From positions 1,712-12,016 of the forward strand of contig PDIO01000068.1 of the NCBI GenBank assembly GCA_002812265.1: a DNA stretch of 10,305 nt, given 5' to 3'. The notes under the pieces were generated by a model. It had not been told where the DNA came from. It did no database searches and saw only the letters and a program-made list of their open reading frames with translations. This DNA is from Abeoforma whisleri. Taxonomy: Eukaryota; Opisthokonta; Ichthyosporea; Ichthyophonida. Positions 1 to 6,229 of this stretch are shown piece by piece. Each line of letters opens with the position of its first letter. Positions within the stretch are counted from its first letter, which is position 1. Position numbers and translations under genes: made by a program.

Positions 1-1230
1 TTCAAATAATCGTAACTAGTACTAGTACTAGCACTACTTGTACAATAAACAAAACATACAAAAAAAAATTTAAAAAAACTGTTGAAATGGATAAAATGCA
101 CTTTTTTAAAAATTGGTGTGTAGTCTAGCTTATATATGATCGTTAATTAATTACAATGACTCGAGCTCTCTATTAATGTTTTTTATCAGTCTTATGGTTT
201 TTTGTTCAAGTAAAATTCAAAAACATCAATTAAGTAGCAGCTCTATACTTAGGTTTTTATATTATGTATATATATGTATGATTATTATTCTTTTTCTTTC
301 CTTAATATTTTATAACACTGTGATAAACAAAAGATTTCAAAGACAAGAATTGTATTAAGAATAAAATAATATAATTAATAATTAACAATATTAATCATAA
401 TGTATTAAGTTTTATTACATATGAACAATGTTGACATATGTGATATTCAAAAACACTTCTACAACAAACTGTACTCTTTTAGTAAGCTTCAGATTTTCGT
501 GAGCTAATTATAAGACAAGCAAGTAATGGGAAGGAGGTGTACAAAGGGGGCGGATAATAACACACAAACAATTTTTTTTTTTTTTTGGAACAAGAATGTA
601 AAAGTACACATGGCTCTATTTAGCTAGTCTTTCCTCATCTTAAAAAAAGATGCAAAGGACTGGACCTCAATGGCAATGAGGCATAACATTGATATTGTAT
701 TTATGTTGGGATTGATGGTTAGATGTCGACAGTTTTTAAATTATTTAACCATCTTTAAATTTCCCTCCATCTTGAACTTTTTTTTTGGTTTGACAATCAG
801 TCTTTCAATTCTACGATAAATTTTACCGCCTTTCTTACAGATATTAATTATAAATACTTACACTGTCTTGTAGCTATGAGCCTTTGTTGGTTTACTTTTT
901 ACACGTACCATTGTCGACGTTGTTTGAGCAAGAAAAGAATGTAAAGAAAAAACAGATAAGAAAAAAAATCTGGCTTTCCTCTATATTAAAAAAGACTGCA
1001 CAAAATAATGTTTTTATTAATGCAGACAAATTTATGAAAACAAAAGGCAAAAGTGCCAGAAGGTGTGAAGGTGTTTAAAAGACGTTGATGAGACAAAGTG
1101 ACAAGATGATAAAAATTGGAAAAAAGATTTCTTTTAAAAAAAATTTTTTTTTCTATTTTTCAAAAAATTCTTCTAATTGTGAGAGAAGAAACACAATGAA
1201 TTAAAAAGAAGGAAGAAACTTATGATATTC
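1..1230. other. AT-rich non-coding stretch
   Basis: No supportable gene is seen. Short open frames here (for example 176-358 and 884-1078) show low-complexity translations with no domain. At the very left (10-33) there is a short ACTAGT hexamer microsatellite of about four units. Long A and T runs occur at 61-80, 570-586 and 1135-1152. The stretch may hold upstream or downstream regulatory DNA of genes outside the window. Confidence 0.6.
636..681. other. Pair of adjacent small hairpins
   Basis: CATCTT (636-641) can pair with AAGATG (647-652) around a five-base A-rich loop. CCTCA (665-669) can pair with TGAGG (677-681) around a seven-base loop. No snoRNA boxes or tRNA promoter boxes accompany them, so a function is not assigned. 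Confidence 0.35.
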
Positions 1231-1307
1231 AGCTATATTTTATTGGTATTTGTGAACATATAAAGATAACTCAGTATTGTACATGTTTGTTGGTGTGTGT
1301 TTTTTTT

Positions 1308-1350
1308 TCGACAACGATAACAATTTTAAAACAACGATAACAATTTTTTT
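1308..1350. repeat. Short tandem duplication next to T-rich tract
   Basis: The motif ACAACGATAACAATTTT occurs twice in a row. The second copy runs into a T-rich low-complexity tract that continues to about 1390. This looks like local slippage next to a homopolymer. The open frame on the minus strand here is made of lysine-rich poly(A) translation and is not a credible gene. Confidence 0.6.
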
Positions 1351-1575
1351 TTTTTTTTTGTTTTTTTTTTCTTTTTTTTTTTTAATTTTTTGTTGAGATT
1401 TCATAAAATTCGTTACATCTCGAATTCTCTTCGAAAAATTTAAAAACATATTATCAAAATAACTTGGAAAAAATGGCAAAAATTGGAAAACTATTAATTG
1501 AAATTCCGGTTTTGCTCGAAATTTTATTTAATTCAATTATCCTATAATCCTACCAACAAACAAAAAAAAAAACTC

Positions 1576-1735
1576 CATCCTTCTCTCACTTCCTCCATCC
1601 TTCTCTCACTTACTCCTTCTCTCACTCACTCCTTCTCTCACTTACTCCTTCTCTCACTTACTCCTTCTCTTTCTTACTCCTTCTCTTACTTATTCTTTCT
1701 CTTACTTACTCCTTCGCCTCTTTACTCCCTCACTC
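1576..1735. repeat. Pyrimidine-rich minisatellite, 16-bp period
   Basis: About nine or ten tandem units related to ACTCCTTCTCTCACTT. The first units are less regular, the middle four are nearly identical, and the units decay toward the right (ATTCTTTCTCTTACTT, then ACTCCTTCGCCTCTTT). Almost no G is present on the plus strand, so the minus strand is purine-rich. The plus-strand frame that runs through it gives a Ser/Leu/Thr-rich translation. This is a by-product of the repeat and not evidence of a protein. Confidence 0.85.
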
Positions 1736-1745
1736 CCTATCGCAG

Positions 1746-2252
1746 GTTACCAATTCATTATTAGATTACGTATATCTACAGTACTAGCTATAGCTAGTGA
1801 AAACATTTATGCATTATATTACCAAAAACAAAAAATATAGCTATTATTATTAATAGTTAATAACGTGAAATATATTCTGAAGCCGATATTCTAAATTTAA
1901 ATCTGCTGGTATCTTGAATAATGAAAGTCGTTTACTTTTCTTATTGAACATAAGCTTGAAGAATTCGAAAACAATACAATTTTTCACCTTTGTTACACAA
2001 ACCCAAAATAATACATACTCAAATGACGATGCTTACGTTGTGCAACATCATCAACATGCAGTTTTTCAAAATAACTTGTTGCCCAAAACCTGTAAAACCA
2101 AACTGATTTTTTTAAAAGTCTTGAATAGTTGGTTTGAAATTTGAAGTTTTAAATATTCATTTAGTGACGTGATTTCGTATCGTGATCAATTATTTATATA
2201 TTTATATATATTGAGTCACTGTATTCTACCACCTTGAAATCCTTGTGTATAT
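1746..2252. other. AT-rich non-coding stretch
   Basis: Apart from the palindrome at 1783-1798, nothing is supportable here. The plus-strand frame 1914-2144 has no recognisable domain and codon content like the surrounding AT-rich DNA. Confidence 0.5.
1783..1798. other. 16-bp perfect palindrome
   Basis: ACTAGCTATAGCTAGT reads identically on both strands. It could be a dimeric protein binding site or chance in AT-rich DNA. It lies about 50 bp to the right of the pyrimidine minisatellite. Confidence 0.4.
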
Positions 2253-2302
2253 TATCAATGCTTTATTGATACGTATACTATGTACATGAGTAACACATGT
2301 AC
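2253..2302. other. Two back-to-back 7-bp stem-loops
   Basis: TATCAAT (2253-2259) pairs with ATTGATA (2265-2271) around a five-base loop. GTACATG (2282-2288) pairs with CATGTAC (2296-2302) around a seven-base loop. Both stems are perfect. No T-run follows directly in either direction, so this is not called a terminator. Confidence 0.45.
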
Positions 2303-2305
2303 TAT

Positions 2306-3180
2306 ACAAAATCTTTTGGTGATTTGCAAGATTCAAATGAACAAAATTTAATGTTATCTAATAATTTTAAAAAAATCAGGGACCTCAAAAAAACCTGAAA
2401 AAAAAAAATTAAATAAACAAATAAACCGCTTTTGATTGGAGGAAGGGATAACACACAAAACAAATTTTTATCAGTCTCATAAAAACTTGAAAAAGCAATC
2501 AAACAAACGCATTTTCTATTATTATGTAGTAATAGACAACTTGTTCTGGGCAAAAAGACTATGCAATGCATGCTGGTCGAAATCTTTGTGGAAACTATCA
2601 AAAATAACAAAATATTTTTAAATTACATAAATATTATTGTTTAATTTTATATTTACTCTTCTAATAAAGGCCATATTTTTAAATTCTTTCTCTTTAAAAT
2701 ATGTTATCCTGATTTAGAGGCCCCTTAGTTATTATAATATTATACACTCAAAAATGTGTTATGTGCGCGAGACTTGTAGCTTTAGAGTGTACTACCATGA
2801 CTACAACAACTGCACTCTCTTATAACAACTTCAACAGTCTTATCTATATAGATGACCATACTTTATCTCCTACTTTCATGAAACCTCACTTAAATCTTAA
2901 ATAAAATCGTATCAGTTGAGGAATATTGTAATTACCAGCCCTCATTCATGATCAGATATTGTGCAAAGCATTTGAAAAATGACATAATTTGATCAATCGC
3001 TTACAATGCGTAAAATTTCCGGATGTTACCATTTTTTAATGATGGAATGGCATGTTTGGGCATATGACAACAGACATTGACATTTTAAAATAGTATGTAA
3101 CATATATAGATAGAGGTATAATTAAATACACATGACAAAAAAAAAACACATATTGGTTTCAAGTTTCAATTGATGAAGCG
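2306..3180. other. AT-rich stretch beyond the snoRNA host gene
   Basis: No gene is recognised. Overlapping short frames at 2302-2621 on both strands lack domains. The GTAAGT donor at 3260 on the minus strand might splice to an exon in here, but no clear pyrimidine-tract-plus-AG acceptor was found. No further box C/D pair was seen on the minus strand. Confidence 0.5.
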
Positions 3181-3189
3181 AAAGAGGTT

Positions 3190-3195
3190 TTTATT
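3190..3195 (-). promoter_or_regulatory. Possible polyadenylation signal of the snoRNA host gene
   Basis: AATAAA on the minus strand, about 65 bases beyond the last well-supported exon (3356-3261). It would end the transcript if the GTAAGT at 3260 is not used. AATAAA is common by chance in such AT-rich DNA, so the call is weak. Confidence 0.3.
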
Positions 3196-3260
3196 ATAAA
3201 TATTTCTATTAAATCGTCTTTTCGACAACCTTCGATATTTTTTTCGGCAAATGGACTTAC

Positions 3261-3356
3261 CTTGAGAAATGCACAAATCACATAAGTAATTACCGTCGGT
3301 GATGTCCCTTACCAATAAACAATACCAAAGAGCAAAAATGCATATTGTAGACCAAC
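3261..3356 (-). other. Host-gene exon after the last snoRNA intron
   Basis: Bounded by acceptor TTTTCTTAG|GTTGG and donor CTCAAG|GTAAGT, the best-matching donor in the gene. An internal alternative donor, TTATTG|GTAAGG, would end the exon at 3313. If the 3260 donor is unused, this is the terminal exon and runs on to the AATAAA near 3190. Confidence 0.55.
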
Positions 3357-3444
3357 CTAAGAAAATTTTAGAAAGAAGGAAAAATTAAACGAAGCAACAC
3401 AACACAACACATCTATAAATGATAAAATATTTTATTTTCTTTTG

Positions 3445-3534
3445 AGGCTCAGAATATGGTTTAGAGTTATAAGCACGGTTTGATGAGGGTCTTAATCTCG
3501 CTATTTTACACGGACCAAATAGGTCTTCATTGCC
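3445..3534 (-). ncRNA. Box C/D snoRNA, U18/snR18-like, copy 1
   Basis: A 90-nt guide RNA gene expected to direct 2'-O-methylation of large-subunit rRNA in the nucleolus. On the minus strand it starts GGC, then box C-like ATGAAGA (3530-3524), and ends with box D CTGA (3452-3449) followed by GCC. GGC and GCC form the terminal stem. The guide TTGGTCCGTGT (3518-3508) is an 11-nt perfect complement to the conserved rRNA segment ACACGGACCAA. U18/snR18 targets this segment (yeast 25S A649/C650), and human U18 holds the same guide. Box C departs from RTGATGA at one position. No CTGA follows the guide, so box D' is degenerate. The second guide space before box D has no target that I recognise. It differs from copy 2 by one base and from copy 3 by one base. 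Confidence 0.85.
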
Positions 3535-3541
3535 AATTAAC

Positions 3542-3542
<1 letters not shown>

Positions 3543-3573
<31 letters not shown>
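3543..3573. repeat. Poly(A) run of 31
   Basis: 31 consecutive A on the plus strand (T on the transcribed strand), inside the intron upstream of the first 90-nt snoRNA copy. It is the longest homopolymer in the window. It is likely slippage-prone and a place where read errors are expected. Confidence 0.9.
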
Positions 3574-3574
<1 letters not shown>

Positions 3575-3601
3575 GATTGAAAATTTAATTTAGAAAATTA
3601 C

Positions 3602-3762
3602 CATAAATAAGATTTTTTTTTTTGAAATCAAGCGAAGGAAAAAGACGCCAGTATATTGATCGAGAAAAACACACGCAGGACATTGATCGAAATATATACG
3701 CCAAATAATGTTCACGGTTTCAAGAAAAAATTGTTGCACATAACTGACCGAAACGAGGACAT
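3602..3762 (-). other. Host-gene exon between U18-like copies 2 and 1
   Basis: Starts after acceptor TTTTTTATTCAG|ATG and ends at donor TTTATG|GTAATT, 161 nt. Two frames close early (TGA). The third is open through the exon, but it lies between exons that are closed in all frames, so coding is not proposed. A short motif TCGATCAAT occurs twice in the exon. Confidence 0.55.
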
Positions 3763-3997
3763 CTGAATAAAAAATTAAGTAACAAATAGTTTAGCAAATG
3801 ATGAGACGCATGAAAGCGAGCATAAAACATGAAGATTTTTAAAAAAAAGGCTCAGAATGTGGTTTAGAGTTATAAGCACGGTTTGATGAGGGTCTTAATC
3901 TCGCTATTTTACACGGACCAAATAGGTCTTCATTGCCGATGAAAAAATACATGTTAAGGACAATAAAATAATGACGTGATAACACATAGTTTTTTAC
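3763..3997 (-). other. Inferred intron hosting U18-like copy 2
   Basis: Donor CATAAG|GTAAAA at 3997 and acceptor TTTTTTATTCAG at 3764-3763, 235 nt. A GCTAAAC branch-like motif lies about 30 nt before the acceptor. The snoRNA starts 60 nt after the donor, and its box D ends 89 nt before the acceptor. Confidence 0.6.
3848..3937 (-). ncRNA. Box C/D snoRNA, U18/snR18-like, copy 2
   Basis: 90 nt with the same architecture as copy 1: GGC stem arm, box C-like ATGAAGA (3933-3927), guide TTGGTCCGTGT (3921-3911), box D CTGA (3855-3852) and GCC stem arm. It differs from copy 1 by one base near box D (C in place of T in CCATATT on the minus strand). Identity ends at the stem arms, and the flanks do not align with those of the other copies. 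Confidence 0.85.
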
Positions 3998-4105
3998 CTT
4001 ATGAATCAATAATAGGCCGTGGGCTTGAACAAACATCGACAATATAACATTAGTCAACAACATGCTAAAAGTATAAAATGATAAATAATAAATAAATACA
4101 TAATA
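3998..4105 (-). other. Host-gene exon between U18-like copies 3 and 2
   Basis: Starts after CCCTCTTTGCAG|TAT and ends at CATAAG|GTAAAA, 108 nt. A weaker acceptor (ACTTTTAG) would start the exon at 4064. A third, after a TGACTAAT branch-like motif, would start it at 4023. The exact 5' limit is therefore open. Confidence 0.45.
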
Positions 4106-4298
4106 CTGCAAAGAGGGATAGCAAATAAAAATTGGCGAAAAATTCAAACAAGAAAAAGTGAAAATAGGCTCAGAATATGGTTTAGAGTTATAAGCACGGT
4201 TTAATGAGGGTCTTAATCTCGCTATTTTACACGGACCAAATAGGTCTTCATTGCCAAAAATAAAAAAAAAAATAAATAAAGGAAAAAGCAAAACTTAC
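4106..4298 (-). other. Inferred intron hosting U18-like copy 3
   Basis: Donor TTTTCC|GTAAGT at 4298 and acceptor CCCTCTTTGCAG at 4107-4106, 193 nt. The snoRNA begins 43 nt after the donor, and its box D ends 64 nt before the acceptor. This is the shortest of the six spacings. Confidence 0.6.
4166..4255 (-). ncRNA. Box C/D snoRNA, U18/snR18-like, copy 3
   Basis: 90 nt with the GGC/GCC terminal stem, box C-like ATGAAGA (4251-4245), guide TTGGTCCGTGT (4239-4229) and box D CTGA (4173-4170). One base differs from copy 1, in the middle of the element (ATTAAACC in place of ATCAAACC on the minus strand). The guide and boxes are unchanged. An open minus-strand frame of 150 codons runs through copies 2 and 3 only because the 90-nt unit has a length divisible by three and lacks stops in that frame. 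Confidence 0.85.
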
Positions 4299-4370
4299 GG
4301 AAAATACATCTAGTTTCTTTAGCGTAGCAAATTTCATATTCTCATGCACAAGAAAATATAATATTCAAAC
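4299..4370 (-). other. Host-gene exon between the two snoRNA families
   Basis: 72 nt from acceptor TCTTTCATCATAG|GTTTG to donor TTTTCC|GTAAGT. All three frames contain a stop, which argues that the host RNA is non-coding. It separates the last 140-nt snoRNA from the first 90-nt one. Confidence 0.6.
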
Positions 4371-4752
4371 CTATGATGAAAGACAAAAACACTTTTAATA
4401 AAATAATCATATACAAGGCCAATTAAAAATTGTGCAACGAAAGAAAAAATTAAGAAAAGAGAGAAAATGACTTCAGAACACGTAAAAATCGACGTCATTC
4501 AGATTACCATGTGGTACGATTTGATATGCATTTACAAAAACTGTAATTACTATTCAAGACCTAGGAGATCATAATCAGACAAATGCCTCGTGATTAAAGC
4601 ATCAGTAGTAAAATTCTCTCTTACAACAAAGGGAAAAAAAAGAATAAAAAAAAGGAGGGGGGGAGAACAGAAAAAGAACGAAAATAAAAAATTTATGTTT
4701 AAAAAAGGAAAATTTTAAAACTGAATAGAGAATAAGGAGAAAAAATACTTAC
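4371..4752 (-). other. Inferred intron hosting U15-like copy 1
   Basis: Donor GATTCTT|GTAAGT at 4752 and acceptor TCTTTCATCATAG at 4372-4371, 382 nt. The snoRNA lies 142 nt after the donor, and its box D ends 102 nt before the acceptor. The region just after the donor is purine-poor on the minus strand, with a C/T-rich run. Confidence 0.65.
4469..4609 (-). ncRNA. Box C/D snoRNA, U15/snR13-like, copy 1
   Basis: About 141-nt guide RNA gene on the minus strand. Stem arm ACT precedes box C-like CTGATGC (4605-4599). Guide ACGAGGCATTTG (4591-4580) is followed by T and box D' CTGA (4578-4575). Box D CTGA is at 4476-4473 with stem arm AGT after it. The guide is a 12-nt perfect complement to CAAATGCCTCGT of large-subunit rRNA. 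The spacing to CTGA is the same as in human U15, which points at the A methylated by U15 and yeast snR13 (yeast 25S A2281). The length fits U15 (about 146 nt). A TTACA/TGTAA hairpin lies mid-element. Box C is the weakest of the three copies. The space before box D has no rRNA target that I recognise. In human U15 this guide lies at the 3' box D, while here it lies at D'. Confidence 0.85.
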
Positions 4753-4799
4753 AAGAATCAATTTCGTTTCAAGGAACAAGAATCAATTTCGTTTCAAGG
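4751..4799. repeat. 25-bp tandem duplication at an exon end
   Basis: Two 24-bp copies (4751-4774 and 4776-4799), each a perfect match to the other, in tandem. On the minus strand each ends GATTCTTGT. Only the downstream copy continues as GTAAGT and serves as the inferred donor. The upstream copy reads GTTCCT and lacks a donor. Confidence 0.8.
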
Positions 4800-4956
4800 G
4801 AAAATGCAAAATGGCTCAAAAACAATGCAAACAAAAATGGGCATAGTTCTAATGAAGAAAGACTTTCGACAAACAATGCAAACAAAATTGGGCATAGTTC
4901 TAATGAAGAAAGACTTTCGATTATTCCATTTCTTTGAACATATCGGCAAGTTGTCT
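4753..4956 (-). other. Host-gene exon with internal duplications
   Basis: 204 nt from acceptor TTTTAACTCTAG|AGA to donor GATTCTT|GTAAGT. It contains the 51-bp and 25-bp tandem duplications, so it has grown by local duplication. All three minus-strand frames meet a stop inside it. The open frames seen on both strands here are stretched by the 51-bp repeat. Confidence 0.6.
4820..4921. repeat. 51-bp tandem duplication
   Basis: Two units, 4820-4870 and 4871-4921, with one internal mismatch (AAAAATGGG against AAAATTGGG) and a changed last base. The period is a multiple of three, which keeps frames open on both strands and gives a repeated 17-residue translation. It lies in an inferred exon of the non-coding host RNA. 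Confidence 0.85.
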
Positions 4957-5284
4957 CTAGAGTTAAAAATTGAAATGGAAAAAAATATTGAATCAATACA
5001 CAAAACGAATATATGAGAGAAAGTCTATTTCAAAGGACAAAAAGAGAAAATAACTTCAGAACACGTAAAAATCGACGTCATTCAGATTACCATGTGGTAC
5101 GATTTGATATGCATTTACAAAAACTGTAACTACTATTCAAGACCTAGGAGATCATAATCAGACAAATGCCTCGTGATTAGAGCATCATTAGCAATATTCT
5201 TTTTTTTTTTTTTTTTTTAATTTTTAAATTTTTATGATGTGAAAGAAAATAAACAAAAAAATCAATCAGATTTAAAAAAATTAC
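4957..5284 (-). other. Inferred intron hosting U15-like copy 2
   Basis: Donor ATTACTG|GTAATT at 5284 and acceptor TTTTAACTCTAG at 4958-4957, 328 nt. Box D of the snoRNA ends 99 nt before the acceptor. An 18-T run on the plus strand lies just upstream of the snoRNA. Confidence 0.6.
5052..5192 (-). ncRNA. Box C/D snoRNA, U15/snR13-like, copy 2
   Basis: About 141 nt, nearly identical to copy 1 over its length (differences are single bases). Stem arm GCT, box C-like ATGATGC (5188-5182), guide ACGAGGCATTTG (5174-5163), D' CTGA, box D CTGA (5059-5056), stem arm AGT. The stem here pairs with one G-T wobble, compared with A-T in copy 1. Box C matches RTGATGA at six of seven bases. Of the three copies this one and copy 3 look the most canonical. 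Confidence 0.85.
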
Positions 5285-5499
5285 CAGTAATATATCAACA
5301 AGGTAAAGGATTGTTTTAAACAAATGTCCTTAACGGAAGAGAATACATTAACAAACAAAGCTCATCAGCCTATATTCATCAATTAGCACAATAAATTCTA
5401 AAGTGGGTATTGGACAGTCTTTTCTATCTCCAGCTAGTACGTGACACCTAGCACAGCGGTTTCCATACTGCTGCAGCAGATTTTTCAACCGTTTTTACT
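5285..5499 (-). other. Host-gene exon closed in all frames
   Basis: 215 nt from acceptor TTTCCATTTGTAG|AGT to donor ATTACTG|GTAATT. Reading from its first base, stops occur after 4 codons, after 16 codons and at once in the three frames. This is the strongest evidence that the host RNA does not encode a protein. Confidence 0.6.
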
Positions 5500-5941
5500 C
5501 TACAAATGGAAACAAAGTCATTTTAGTAAAAATTCGTATATATATAGACTTGTTATAACAGATATCAAAGGAATAAATAGATAACTTCAGGGCACGTAAA
5601 AATAACGTCATTCAGATAACCACAAGGTACGATTTGATATGCATTTACAAAAACTGTAACTACTATTCAAGACCTAGGAAATCATAATCAGACAAATGCC
5701 TCGTGTAAAAACATCATAAGTTAAAAAAAAAAAAAAAACACCAAAACCAACGAAATCAAAGAAACATGGAAAAATCAATTAACAAACAAAAGAAGAAAAC
5801 TTTTCTCCCTTCACTCAAACGTACTAAATGGTTACACCGTGGCCACAAGATGAAGGACACCAAAACTTAAAAAAAATAAAATTGAAAATTCTCTGATTAA
5901 AAAAAAAAATAGCTAGAACAATTTAAAACTACTACACATAC
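5500..5941 (-). other. Inferred intron hosting U15-like copy 3
   Basis: Acceptor TTTCCATTTGTAG at 5501-5500, with an ACTAAAAT branch-like motif about 25 nt before it. The donor is either GTATGT at 5941 (after a possible 19-nt exon 5960-5942 that follows GCTAATACTCAG) or GTAAGT at 6169, which would make one longer intron. Box D of the snoRNA ends 87 nt before the acceptor. Confidence 0.5.
5583..5722 (-). ncRNA. Box C/D snoRNA, U15/snR13-like, copy 3
   Basis: About 140 nt and the most diverged copy, but with the best terminal stem: AACT before box C-like ATGATGT (5717-5711) pairs with AGTT after box D CTGA (5590-5587). Guide ACGAGGCATTTG (5704-5693), the following T and D' CTGA are unchanged. 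Changes relative to copies 1 and 2 cluster near the box D guide space and between box C and the guide, so the rRNA guide is the best-kept part. The internal hairpin TTACA/TGTAA is kept. Confidence 0.85.
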
Positions 5942-6163
5942 AAAACCATAAAACAGATCTCTGAGTATTAGCTAACTAACTAAAAACATTGTTCAATCAA
6001 ACAAAAAGATAAAGAGTCCAAAGAAGGTTTTTTTTAATTCCAAAATGAACAAAATTGCAAGACAAAAATAAAAAAAAAATCCTACGTGAACCTTAATAAA
6101 CGGTAAAAATTAAAAACATATACAATCGATAAAGAAGCTGCGACTCTACCCACAACTCGTGAA

Positions 6164-6169
6164 ACTTAC
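6164..6169 (-). other. First splice donor of the host gene
   Basis: GTAAGT on the minus strand, about 20-25 bases after the proposed transcription start. This gives a very short first exon (about 6195-6170). The next acceptor is either the AG at 5962-5961 or the one at 5501-5500. Confidence 0.5.
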
Positions 6170-6214
6170 AACAAATTAAATGAAAACAGCAAGAGAGACA
6201 ACTGTTTTTCTTCA

Positions 6215-6222
6215 TTTATATA
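6215..6222 (-). promoter_or_regulatory. TATA box of the snoRNA host gene
   Basis: TATATAAA on the minus strand, preceded by a long pyrimidine-rich run (about 6300-6235 on that strand). A start 25-30 bases on would fall in a TTGTCTCTCTTG context near 6200-6190, just before the GTAAGT donor at 6169. The position relative to the donor and the snoRNA introns makes it the best promoter candidate, though TATA-like strings are common in this DNA. Confidence 0.5.
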
Positions 6223-6229
6223 TCAAATA

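Larger units (their letters stand above)
3357..3601 (-). other. Inferred intron hosting U18-like copy 1
   Basis: Donor ATG|GTAATT at 3601 and acceptor TTTTCTTAG at 3358-3357, 245 nt. The snoRNA lies 67 nt after the donor, and its box D is 91 nt before the acceptor. A T31 run (31 A on the plus strand, 3543-3573) sits between the donor and the snoRNA. Confidence 0.65.
3190..6195 (-). ncRNA. Multi-exon non-coding snoRNA host gene
   Basis: Inferred transcript that carries six box C/D snoRNAs, one per intron. Reading the minus strand, likely exons are about 6195-6170, possibly 5960-5942, then 5499-5285, 4956-4753, 4370-4299, 4105-3998, 3762-3602 and 3356-3261. Donors are GTAAGT, GTATGT, GTAATT or GTAAAA. 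Acceptors all end a pyrimidine-rich run with TAG or CAG. The 215-nt exon 5499-5285 and the 72-nt exon 4370-4299 have stops in all three frames, so the spliced RNA is unlikely to code for protein. This is the layout known from animal GAS5 and UHG and from non-coding snoRNA hosts in filamentous fungi. A TATA box lies about 25-30 bases before the proposed start. Exon limits are read by eye and each could shift. The overall one-snoRNA-per-intron layout is the firmer claim. The 3' end is uncertain. Confidence 0.7.

Noticed and set aside
1498-1764. Ser/Leu/Thr-rich 88-codon open frame
   Set aside because: It is the translation of the 16-bp pyrimidine minisatellite.
3798-3804. Box C (ATGATGA) on the plus strand
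   Set aside because: No CTGA with a matching terminal stem follows within 200 bases, and it lies opposite the host-gene intron.
3445-4255. 90-bp repeats as duplicated, alternatively spliced coding exons
   Set aside because: No conserved GT or AG flanks the 90-bp unit. The ends fit box C/D terminal stems and the unit holds an rRNA guide.
3839-4291. 150-codon open frame on the minus strand with a repeated 30-residue segment (starting GNEDLFGPCKIARLRPS)
   Set aside because: The repeat is the 90-nt snoRNA, whose length is divisible by three. The frame runs through two snoRNAs, intron and exon sequence, and has no protein-like features between the repeats.
4769-5016. Overlapping open frames on both strands with repeated peptides
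   Set aside because: Frames stay open only because of the 51-bp duplication. The translations are not similar to any domain, and the exon has stops in all minus-strand frames.
3445-5722. CRISPR-like array or transposon family
   Set aside because: Repeats are too long and spacing is irregular (about 320-580). There are no terminal inverted repeats or target-site duplications, and snoRNA structure explains the copies.
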